From positions 1,116,001 to 1,180,000 of the forward strand of contig NZ_JASNWE010000003.1 in NCBI RefSeq assembly GCF_030283145.1: DNA of 64,000 nucleotides, read 5' to 3'. Under the pieces are notes generated by a model. It saw nothing but the letters and a program-made list of their open reading frames with translations. It searched no databases and was not told the origin of the DNA. Of this stretch, positions 43,345-52,260 are shown one piece after another; positions within the stretch are counted from its first letter, which is position 1, and each line of letters starts with the position of its first letter. A program made the translations under genes and the position numbers. Source of the stretch: Actinomadura xylanilytica (lineage in GTDB: Bacteria; Actinomycetota; Actinomycetes; Streptosporangiales; Streptosporangiaceae).

Positions 43345-45168
43345 ATGCAGGAGCTGCGCCTCGTCGCGGTCAGCGAGGACGGTACGTACCTCGTCCTGGC
43401 CACCGCGGGCCGAGGCACCCGGTTCACCCTGCCCGTCGACGACCGGCTCCGCGCCGCGGTCCGTGGGCATTTCTCCCGCCTCGGCCAGTTCGAGATCGAA
43501 GTGGAGAATCCCTTGCGCCCGAAGGAGATCCAGGCTCGCATCCGGTCCGGAGAGACCGCAGAGGAGATCGCCGAGTCGGCCGGCATCCCGGTCGAACGCG
43601 TCCGGTGGTTCGAGGGACCGGTCCTGCAAGAACGCGAGTACATGGCCCAGCAGGCGCAGCGGGTGACCGTCCGCAGACCGGGCGACTCCACCCCCGGCCC
43701 GCCGCTGGGCGAGACCGTCGAGGAGCGGCTCGGCCGCGGCGGCGTCGACCTCGACGAGGTCGAGTGGGACTCCTGGAAGTGCGAGGACAGCACCTGGCGG
43801 GTGCGCCTGTCGTTCTTCGACAACGGCCGCCCGCACGCCGCCGAGTGGGTGTTCGACCCGCGCCGCCGGCACGTGTCGCCGCTCGACGAGGTCGCCGCGC
43901 GGCTGACCGCCGTCGAGTGGGACGACGACGCCCTGTCCGACACCGTGACGCCGCTGGTGCCCCGGCGGCCGGCCATGAAGGTCGTGTCGGACGTCCGCGA
44001 CCTGGGCACCGGCCGTGATCCCGGCCCCGGGCGCGGCCTCCCGGGCGAGAGCGAGCCGCCCGGCGAGCGGGCGCCCGAGCCGCTGCGCGCCGCCGAGCCG
44101 CGCGAGTACGGCATCGACCGCGGCCGGGGCGGCGCCCCGTCGCGTCCCGCCTTCCCGCAGCGGGAGAGCGAGCCGCCGCGCGAGATCCCCGTCGCCCCGC
44201 CCCGCGAGCCCGCGCCGGCCTATGAGGCCCAGGCGTCCCGCGAGACAGCGCGCGAGGCGCCGCCGGCCGCGCCGCCCGCGCGTCCGGTCCCGTTCCCGGC
44301 GCCCGCGCCGCTTCCGAAGGCGCCGGAGCGCGAGCCCGAGCCGCTGCGCGAGGAGCGTCCCGCGCCGGCCGCCGTGCCGCGTCCGGCCGCCGTCACCGAA
44401 CCGCCCGCCGCGCCCGCCCCGGTGCGCCCCGCGCCGGTCGCGCCGCCCGAGCCGGTCGCCGAGGTCCCGGCGCCGGCGCCCGAGCCGCAGCCCGAGGCGG
44501 AGCCGGAACCCGCACCCGAATCCGCACCCGAGCCCGTCGAGCCGCCCGCCGCCGTGCTGGACGAGCCCGACGTCCACGAGGTGCCCGCGGAACCGGAGGC
44601 GCCGGAGCCCGAGGCGGTCGCCGAGATCGCCGAGGCGACCGCCGAAGGAGTCGCGGAGGAGGCCGAGCCCGCCGCGCGGGAGCAGGCGGCCGAGCCCGTC
44701 GAGGAGCCCGCGGCGGAAGCAGCGCCCGAGCCCGCTCCGGCACCCGCTCCGGCAGCCGAGAACACCGACGTCGAGGCCGAGCCGGTGGCGGAGCCTGAAC
44801 CGGTCGCCCAGGAGGCAGAGGCCCCCGACGAGCCGGAGGTCCCGAAGCGCGAGGCCGCGAAGCGGGCGCCCGCCGCCGAGGAGCGGCCCGTTCCGGAGGA
44901 GCCCGCCGCGGCCGAGGCGAAGGCACCGGCGCCGAAGGAGCCCGCGCGGGCTCCGGCCAAGAAGAAGCCGAGCCGTCCCGCGATGCCCGCCGCCGAGACC
45001 GAGAAGCCGGTCAGCGCCCCGCCCGCCGCCGCAGCGGCGGCGGCCACCGCCGCAGACGCGCCCGCGGCGCCCCCGCGTCCGGCGCGTGGCCGGCGCAAGG
45101 CCAAGGCCAAGCGCGCCTCCGTCCCGTCCTGGGACGAGATCATGTTCGGGGCCCGCCGCCCCGACTGA
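43345..45168 (+). CDS. sepH: Septation protein SepH
   Basis: SepH stimulates FtsZ filament assembly at division sites in actinobacteria. The N-terminal DUF3071 domain (about 1-165) starts MQELRLVAVSEDGTYLVLAT and holds a helix-turn-helix-like segment EIQARIRSGETAEEIAESAG; the ending WKCEDSTWRVRLSFFDNGR is also typical. The remaining 400-odd residues are Pro/Ala/Glu-rich and presumably disordered, much longer than in Streptomyces SepH as I recall (about 340 residues in total), ending with the basic RRKAKAKRASVPSWDEIMFG motif. A terminator hairpin follows. Confidence 0.93.
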   Translation: MQELRLVAVSEDGTYLVLATAGRGTRFTLPVDDRLRAAVRGHFSRLGQFEIEVENPLRPKEIQARIRSGETAEEIAESAGIPVERVRWFEGPVLQEREYMAQQAQRVTVRRPGDSTPGPPLGETVEERLGRGGVDLDEVEWDSWKCEDSTWRVRLSFFDNGRPHAAEWVFDPRRRHVSPLDEVAARLTAVEWDDDALSDTVTPLVPRRPAMKVVSDVRDLGTGRDPGPGRGLPGESEPPGERAPEPLRAAEPREYGIDRGRGGAPSRPAFPQRESEPPREIPVAPPREPAPAYEAQASRETAREAPPAAPPARPVPFPAPAPLPKAPEREPEPLREERPAPAAVPRPAAVTEPPAAPAPVRPAPVAPPEPVAEVPAPAPEPQPEAEPEPAPESAPEPVEPPAAVLDEPDVHEVPAEPEAPEPEAVAEIAEATAEGVAEEAEPAAREQAAEPVEEPAAEAAPEPAPAPAPAAENTDVEAEPVAEPEPVAQEAEAPDEPEVPKREAAKRAPAAEERPVPEEPAAAEAKAPAPKEPARAPAKKKPSRPAMPAAETEKPVSAPPAAAAAAATAADAPAAPPRPARGRRKAKAKRASVPSWDEIMFGARRPD

Positions 45169-45186
45169 TCCGCCCGCGCGCCGCAC

Positions 45187-45219
45187 CGGGCCCCGCCGCT
45201 CACCGCGCGGCGGGGCCCG
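45187..45219. terminator. Hairpin between sepH and the PH-domain genes
   Basis: CGGGCCCCGCCGC and GCGGCGGGGCCCG form a perfect 13-pair stem around a seven-base loop between convergent genes. Confidence 0.75.
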
Positions 45220-45227
45220 CACCGTCC

Positions 45228-46829
45228 TCAGCCGGGTTCGGGCGGGGACTCGAGGAAGGGCGCCACCCAGCCGGGGGTGATCTTCGCCGCGAACGCGACG
45301 GCGTCCCCCTCGTCCATGTCGATCGCCGGGTAGCCGCCCTCGCCCGCGCCGACCGCCGCGAACAGGGTGGTGAGCCCGAGGCGCCGCTGGAAGAGGGTCT
45401 GGCGCAGCCGCCAGCCCACGACCGCGCCGTGCTCGACCACGACCTGGCGGCGGCGCAGCGACCCCGACCGCAGCGACAGCCGCGCCCCGTCGGTGACGTG
45501 CCCGAGCTGCCGGTACCGGTCCAGCCCGAGGGGGACGGCGAGCACCGCCAGGACCAGGCAGCAGTACGTCACCCACGGCTGCCCGGCCGCGAGCGCCAGC
45601 GCCCCCACGCCGAGCGGCGGCGCGACGGCCCGCAGCACCCGGCGGCCCCGGGCGGCGGGCGGGTGCCCGACCAGCGGGCCCGGCACCGCGCCGAACACCT
45701 GGGCCGCGAGTCCCTCGGCGACCCGGCGCGGCGCCGCCGGAAGCAGCCGGCCGCGATGCGCGGCGTCGCCCAGGCCGGTGACCAGGGCGCCGAGGCGCAG
45801 CACCCCCGCCCGCCGCTCGAACGGGTTGTCGGCCAGTTCCACCCCGCGGATGCGGCGCCGCTCCAGCGAGACGCTGCGGCGGGTGATCAGCCCGCGCTCG
45901 GCCACGATCGACCCGTCCCGCTCGTACACCGTGAAGGCCCAGTTGAACAGCGTGAACACGATCACCGAGGCCACCGGCATCGCCAGCAGGAACAGCACCG
46001 CCAGCCCGAACACCACGGAGGTCGGCAGGCCGACCAGGTCGTGCCCGAGGCCCTCGACCCGCTCCTGGGTGACCAGGCCGAGGTCGTCGCCCAGGTTGTA
46101 CAGCGTTCCGATGAGGCTGCCCGCCAGGGCGAACGGGGTCAGCAGGTAGGCGCCGCTCAGCGGGGCGTACACGTACCAGGCGCGCCGCATCCGGGCCAGC
46201 CTCCGGCGGGGCGGCGCGGCGGGCTCCGCCGGACGGGCGCGGCTCAGCAGCACCCGGCGGAGCCGCTCGGCCTCCCGCCGGTGCACCGCGTTGAGCTCCC
46301 CCTCCCCGCCCTCCGCGCCCGCGTCGATGTGCACGACCGCCAGGCGCAGCAAGCGGTGCGGGAGGGACGCGCTGATGTCCACGCCGCGGATCCGCTCGCG
46401 CGGGATGGTCTTCACCGATCGTGCGACCAGCGCCCGCCTCAGCTCGATCCGGTCCTCGCGCACGACGTAGGTGAACGTCGCCCAGGTCGCGACGTGGAAG
46501 GCCAGCCCGATCCCGAGTCCCACCAGGGTGAAGTAGAACGCGGTGGACAGGCCCCCCACGACCAGCCCCGCGGCCCCCGCGGCGAGCAGCGCGATCAGCT
46601 CCCGCGCCGCGCCGACCACGAAGGTCAGCGGATGCAGCCGCAGCCCGTCCGCCCCCGCCTCGTCCGGCGGCGGAACCGGCGGCGGGAGCGGGCCCCCGGG
46701 CCGGAGCGGAGCCGACGGCGTGGGCGGAGCAGAGGGCGGGAGTGGAGCCGGAGGCGGAGCCGGTGTGCCGGGGCGCGGGGGCGGCGTTCCGGGCGGTTCT
46801 TCGGGCGGATGCCCGTCCCGTACGCTCAC
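45228..46829 (-). CDS. Multi-domain bacterial PH (bPH_2/YdbT-like) membrane protein
   Basis: The 533-residue protein has a Pro-rich cytoplasmic head, three pairs of membrane helices and repeated PH-like segments, for example VVREDRIELRRALVARSVKT, VYERDGSIVAERGLITRRSV and GARLSLRSGSLRRRQVVVEH. This is the YdbT pattern. The GTG start overlaps the stop of the smaller PH gene by four bases. In Bacillus YdbS/YdbT contribute to resistance to certain antimicrobial peptides; the same job here is an inference. Confidence 0.88.
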   Translation of the reverse strand: MSVRDGHPPEEPPGTPPPRPGTPAPPPAPLPPSAPPTPSAPLRPGGPLPPPVPPPDEAGADGLRLHPLTFVVGAARELIALLAAGAAGLVVGGLSTAFYFTLVGLGIGLAFHVATWATFTYVVREDRIELRRALVARSVKTIPRERIRGVDISASLPHRLLRLAVVHIDAGAEGGEGELNAVHRREAERLRRVLLSRARPAEPAAPPRRRLARMRRAWYVYAPLSGAYLLTPFALAGSLIGTLYNLGDDLGLVTQERVEGLGHDLVGLPTSVVFGLAVLFLLAMPVASVIVFTLFNWAFTVYERDGSIVAERGLITRRSVSLERRRIRGVELADNPFERRAGVLRLGALVTGLGDAAHRGRLLPAAPRRVAEGLAAQVFGAVPGPLVGHPPAARGRRVLRAVAPPLGVGALALAAGQPWVTYCCLVLAVLAVPLGLDRYRQLGHVTDGARLSLRSGSLRRRQVVVEHGAVVGWRLRQTLFQRRLGLTTLFAAVGAGEGGYPAIDMDEGDAVAFAAKITPGWVAPFLESPPEPG

Positions 46830-47389
46830 GTCGCGTCGTCGCGCAGGTCGTGGGCGCGGTGGGCGAGCTCGCCCGCCAGCGCGGTGGCGACGCCGGCCGG
46901 GAGGCCGGAGACCTCGGACGAGCCGGTGTGCGAGGCGGTGTTGACCTCGATCGTGGCCAGGCCCAGCATCCGTTCGATCCAGCCCTGCTCGGTGTCGACG
47001 GTCTGGATGCGGCTCACCGGCACCAGCAGCCACTCGCGACTGAACCAGCCGGTGCGGGTGTAGACGACGTCGGCGCTGACCTCCCAGCGGTGCACGCGGT
47101 AGCGCCAGACCGGCGCCACGGTCACCATGAGCAGCCCGGCGGCGCCGACCGCGACCGGGATCCACCAGACGTGGCCCGACAGCCAGCCCGGCAGGCCGCT
47201 CCAGCGGGAGTCGGCGATCCAGGCGGCGACGCCCCAGGACAGGCCGAACGCCAGGCCCCAGAGCAGCAGGTATTCGATCATCCAGTGCGCGATCGCGCGG
47301 GGCGACACCCGATTCGCGGGCGGCCGCAATCGCGGCGGGTGCGGCCTCCCGCCGTCGCTTTGGTGGCGCCGCACCGCCGTCACGTCCAT
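46826..47389 (-). CDS. Single bacterial PH-domain (YdbS-like) membrane protein
   Basis: The 187-residue protein has two membrane helices (about 37-58 and 75-92) and one PH-like domain with RVHRWEVSADVVYTRTGWFS and WLLVPVSRIQTVDTEQGW. It is the YdbS partner of the larger gene and shares a GTGA overlap with it. The ATG (MDVTAVRRHQ) was chosen since upstream codons lack protein character. Confidence 0.88.
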   Translation of the reverse strand: MDVTAVRRHQSDGGRPHPPRLRPPANRVSPRAIAHWMIEYLLLWGLAFGLSWGVAAWIADSRWSGLPGWLSGHVWWIPVAVGAAGLLMVTVAPVWRYRVHRWEVSADVVYTRTGWFSREWLLVPVSRIQTVDTEQGWIERMLGLATIEVNTASHTGSSEVSGLPAGVATALAGELAHRAHDLRDDAT

Positions 47390-47736
47390 GAGTCTAGATC
47401 CCCGGCGGCCTCCCCTGGTGGCCGCCGGGTGTCCGCGGCGCCCTCGGACACCACGAGAAAGGAGAAGTATCAACGAAATTGCCCTGATTTTGCCCCCAGG
47501 GCCGCCCGGCGTGTCCCGGACCACCCCATCATGGAGGCCGTCCGCCGAGGTCACACGGGAGATGTCAGCGTTCTGTCAGACCCTTGTGCGAACTTGGGCG
47601 GATCGGCCTCACGCTGCCGGCGTCCTGTCGGCGGCAGCGGATAAACCAGATGCGCGCCCACCCGGACGGCGCCTAGTTTGGCAGGCCCTTGCGGCGGAAC
47701 CGCGAGACGTCCGGCAGAAGAGTCCTAGGAGATCAC
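47390..47736. other. Divergent intergenic region before the ABC exporter
   Basis: About 350 bases with no gene. It contains one hairpin (CGCTGCCG at 47612-47619 and CGGCAGCG at 47632-47639) in the presumed leader of the exporter operon. Nothing else stands out. Confidence 0.5.
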
Positions 47737-48725
<989 letters not shown>

Positions 48726-48729
<4 letters not shown>

Positions 48730-49535
48730 CCACCACCGCCCTCGCGCCGCCGAACCTGACCAAACGGGTCTCCCCCGCCGTGGCCTCGCGCAACATCCTG
48801 ACGCTGGCCTGGCGCAACCTGGTGCAGATCAAGCACAACCCGATGGAACTGCTCGACCTGTCCATCCAGCCCATCATGTTCGTGCTGCTGTTCGCGTACG
48901 TGTTCGGGCCGGCGATGAAGGGCAGTGTCGAGGCCTACCTGCCCATCGTCATCCCGGGCATCATCGCGCAGAACGCCCTGTTCGCCGGGATGAGCACCGG
49001 GTTCGGCCTCAACTCCGACATCACCAAGGGGGTGTTCGACCGGTTCCGCAGCCTCCCGATCGCGCGCAGCGCGCCGCTGATCGGGCGGATCATCGCCGAC
49101 ACCGCCAAGCAGGCGTGGTCGATGGTCATCCTGCTGATCGTGGGCTTCGCGATCGGGTTCCGGGTCGAGACCAACGTGTTCGCGGTGCTGCTCTCGTTCG
49201 TCCTGCTGCTGACGTTCGCGGTGCTGTTCTCGTGGACCTCGGTCTACATCGCGATGAAGGTCAGCGAGCCGGAGAAGGTGCAGATCTTCGGCTTCGTGGT
49301 GATCTTCCCGCTGAGCTTCCTGAGCACCGCGTTCATCCAGAACACCCGGGGCATCCCCGGCTGGCTCGCCTGGATCATGGACAACAGCCCGGTGACCCAG
49401 CTCGTCGAGGCGATGCGCGGCCTGCTGGTCGGCGGGCCGGTGCTCGACCACGCCCTGATCGCGCTGGCGTGGGGGCTGGGCATCTCCCTGATCTTCGCCC
49501 CGCTCTCCCTCCGCGCGTTCAAGCAGCGCGCCTGA
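48726..49535 (+). CDS. DrrB-family ABC transporter permease
   Basis: The 269-residue permease has six membrane helices of the ABC-2 type, with FDRFRSLPIARSAPLIGRII and the C-terminal PVTQLVEAMRGLLVGGP typical of the DrrB/daunorubicin-resistance group. It is translated together with its ATPase. No biosynthetic genes are adjacent, so the exported substrate cannot be named. A perfect hairpin follows. Confidence 0.94.
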
Positions 49536-49602
49536 CCGTCCCCGATTCCGGCGCCCCGTCCTCCTGCCGGGCCCGTCGATTCTCCCCAATCCCGCCAGAA
49601 AG

Positions 49603-49643
49603 CCTGACGCCCCGACGATCGCGGGGATCGCCGGGGCGTCAGG
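49603..49643. terminator. Hairpin between the ABC exporter and ndh
   Basis: CCTGACGCCCCG pairs with CGGGGCGTCAGG; the loop holds another small CGATC/GATCG stem. It lies between two convergent units. Confidence 0.75.
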
Positions 49644-49686
49644 GGCGCACCGGGCCGGGAACCGGCCGGAGCCGTTCGGACGGGCC

Positions 49687-51048
49687 TCAGACGGCCCGTT
49701 CCTTCGGCTTGGCGTCGTCGAGCGCGGCGAGCTCGAAGTCGGCGCGCGGCTGCTCGACGGTGGCGAGCGAGACGGTCTCGCGCTTGAGGAACAGCGCGAG
49801 GGTCCAGTCGGCCAGCACCCGGGCCTTGCGGTTGAAGGTCGGCACCTTCGCCCCGTGGTAGCTGCGGTGCATGAACCACGCGGGCCAGCCCTTGACCTTG
49901 AACCCGTAGGTCTGGGCGACGCCCTTGTGCAGCCCGAGGCCGGCGACGGCGCCCACGTTGCCGTGCACGTACGGCTTGAGCGACTTGCCCCGCAGCGAGC
50001 GGACGATGTTGTCGGCGAGCACCTTGGACTGCCGCACCGCGTGCTGGGCGTTCGGCGGGCAGAACATGCCCTCCTGGGTCAGGTCGGGGATCGCGGCGTT
50101 GTCGCCGGCGGTGAACGCCCGGACCAGGCCCTCGATGGTGAGGTACTCGGTGCCCTTCACCCGGCCCCGCTCGTCGAGCGGCAGGTCGCCGTGCCGGACG
50201 ACCGGCGACGGCTTCACCCCGGCGTTCCAGACCAGCGTGCCGGCCTCGAAGGAGCTGCCGTCGGAGAGCTCGATCACCCCGTCCACCGCGGACTGGAGGA
50301 AGGTCTTCATCTTGACCGCGATGCCGCGCCCGCGGAGCTGCTCGGCGGTCCACTTGCCCATGTCGGGACCGACCTCGGGCAGGATCCGGTCGGCCGCCTC
50401 GACCAGCGTGAAGCGCAGGTCCTGCGGCGTGACCTTGCGCATGTAGCGGGTGGCGTCGCGGGTCATGTCCTCCAGCTCGGCGACCGCCTCCACTCCGGCG
50501 AACCCGCCGCCGACGAACACGAAGGTCAGCGCCTTGCGGCGAACCTCCTCATCGTTGGTGGACTCGGCGATCTCCAACTGCTCCAGGATGTGGTTGCGCA
50601 GGTGGATGGCCTCGCCGACGGTCTTGAGGCTGATCCCGTTCTCGGCCAGGCCGGGGATCGGCAGGATGCGCGGCACCGCGCCGGCCGCCATCACCAGGTA
50701 GTCGTAGGAGATCCGCTCGGGCGGGCCGGCCAGTGGCTGGAGGATCGCCCAGCCCTCCTCGTGCTTCAGCTCGGTCACGCGGGCCTTGCGCACGGTGCAC
50801 CTCGGCAGCACCCGGCGCAGCGGCACCACGACATGCCGCGGGGAGATGTTCCCGGCGGCGGCCTCGGGGAGGAACGGCTGGTACGTCATGTACGAGTTGG
50901 GATCAACAATGGTGATCTTGACCTCACCGCGCTTGAGCTCGCGTCGGAGCTTCTTTTGCAGGCGCAGTGCGGTGTACATGCCCACATAGCCGCCACCCAC
51001 GATGAGGATGTGGGGAGCGCCTGGGGTCCCCTCGGCGGTCCTGGCCAT
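49687..51048 (-). CDS. ndh: Type II NADH:quinone dehydrogenase
   Basis: The 453-residue flavoenzyme passes electrons from NADH to menaquinone at the inner membrane face without pumping protons. The two dinucleotide folds are ILIVGGGYVGMYTALRL (FAD) and FVFVGGGFAGVEAVAEL (NADH), with the AGDNAAIPD FAD-contact motif and a C-terminal amphipathic anchor (GWPAWFMHRSYHG). A perfect AGGAGG lies before the ATG, and a perfect Rex operator lies 26 bases upstream, so it should be repressed when NADH/NAD+ is low. Confidence 0.95.
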   Translation of the reverse strand: MARTAEGTPGAPHILIVGGGYVGMYTALRLQKKLRRELKRGEVKITIVDPNSYMTYQPFLPEAAAGNISPRHVVVPLRRVLPRCTVRKARVTELKHEEGWAILQPLAGPPERISYDYLVMAAGAVPRILPIPGLAENGISLKTVGEAIHLRNHILEQLEIAESTNDEEVRRKALTFVFVGGGFAGVEAVAELEDMTRDATRYMRKVTPQDLRFTLVEAADRILPEVGPDMGKWTAEQLRGRGIAVKMKTFLQSAVDGVIELSDGSSFEAGTLVWNAGVKPSPVVRHGDLPLDERGRVKGTEYLTIEGLVRAFTAGDNAAIPDLTQEGMFCPPNAQHAVRQSKVLADNIVRSLRGKSLKPYVHGNVGAVAGLGLHKGVAQTYGFKVKGWPAWFMHRSYHGAKVPTFNRKARVLADWTLALFLKRETVSLATVEQPRADFELAALDDAKPKERAV

Positions 51049-51073
51049 TGCGGCCTCCTAGGTCACGGTCGGC

Positions 51074-51091
51074 TTGTGAAGACATTCACAA
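51074..51091. promoter_or_regulatory. Rex (redox repressor) operator upstream of ndh
   Basis: TTGTGAA-GACA-TTCACAA is an exact match to the Rex operator consensus TTGTGAANNNNTTCACAA. Rex binds such sites when NADH is scarce and is released by NADH. The Rex gene is outside the window. Confidence 0.9.
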
Positions 51092-51425
51092 TCTACCGGA
51101 TGGAGCACGCGAACACCAAGAGACAGCCAGGAAAGAACCTTCAATCTTTCCATTTGGGGAAACTGGACCGTTACCAGACCTGTGAACTTCACCACTCCTT
51201 CATAATTTTTCGGACACGACAGGACGAAGGTCACACGACACGTACCCCCGCGGCGGCCCTCCGGCGCGGTGCCATCTCAGGGCGGGAAAGGCCCGTTCCA
51301 CCCTCATCGAACCTCTAAGGTTGGGGCCGACGAGGAAGGGGGCGCCGCCGACGAGGTGTGCGCGACGCCGAGATGAGGGGGAACCGGCGGTGCGCGGCGT
51401 ACCATCTCGCCTGGGAGCGTTAACG

Positions 51426-51998
51426 ATGATGAGCAGAGACCGGCGTCCGACCCTGGCCGTGCCGGCCGCGCTGGGCGCCTTCGCGCTCACCGCCGCGCTG
51501 AGCGGATGCGGGGTGATCGGACAGCCGCAGAACAAGAGCGCCGAACTGTCGGAGTGGTTCACCGTGACCAGCCCGGTCTTCCGCGATGGCAGAGACCTGC
51601 CCACGCGGTACGGCTGCGCGAGCGGGCAGGGCAGGACCCCACCGCTGCGGTGGTCGGGGGCCGCCCCCCGTTCGTTCGCGATCGTGATGGACGACCCGGA
51701 CGCCGAGAACGGCGCCTACGTCCACTGGGTGATCGCGGGCATCGACGGGACCACGCACGAACTCGTCGAGGGCGCCCGGCTGCCCAATACCGTCGAGGGT
51801 CTCAGCACGGGCAAGAAGGTGGGTTACACGCCGCCGTGCCCGCCCAAGGGAGAACGGCACCGGTACCGATTCACCATCTACGCACTGGACGACCCGGCGC
51901 CGTTCAAGAGCGGCGCCACGCTGAAGGAATCGCTCGGCGCGATCGCCAAGCACACGGTGGGCCGGGGACGGATCACCGGGAACTTCGGCAGCAAGTAG
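51426..51998 (+). CDS. PEBP-family (YbhB/YbcL) lipoprotein
   Basis: The 190-residue protein has a lipoprotein signal peptide with the lipobox LSGC near residue 27, followed by a phosphatidylethanolamine-binding-protein domain (FAIVMDDPDAENGAYVHWVI; PPCPPKGERHRYRFTIYAL). It would be anchored on the outer face of the membrane. Members bind small anionic ligands; function in actinobacteria is unclear. The 330 bases upstream carry no gene and are lower in GC than the average. Confidence 0.9.
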   Translation: MMSRDRRPTLAVPAALGAFALTAALSGCGVIGQPQNKSAELSEWFTVTSPVFRDGRDLPTRYGCASGQGRTPPLRWSGAAPRSFAIVMDDPDAENGAYVHWVIAGIDGTTHELVEGARLPNTVEGLSTGKKVGYTPPCPPKGERHRYRFTIYALDDPAPFKSGATLKESLGAIAKHTVGRGRITGNFGSK

Positions 51999-52260
51999 GC
52001 GCGTTGACCCTGGGGCCTGTGAGCGCCGAGTCAGGGCGGACCCCTCGGGGGGCTGGAGCTGACTGGGGCGCGGAGGTCGGCCGGATTGGCCGATCGGCGC
52101 GCGCCGTGTGAGGGTAAATGTGCGCGAAAGGTGTGACAACGGTCATAGCGGTCGGTCAGAATCGGACTAGGCCCGCTGGGAACCGATCGCTGGCGATAGA
52201 CGGGACGAACCCGCGGTCCGCGCCGGCGACTCTCGCCGGGTCAAGGCATTGGGTGGTGGC

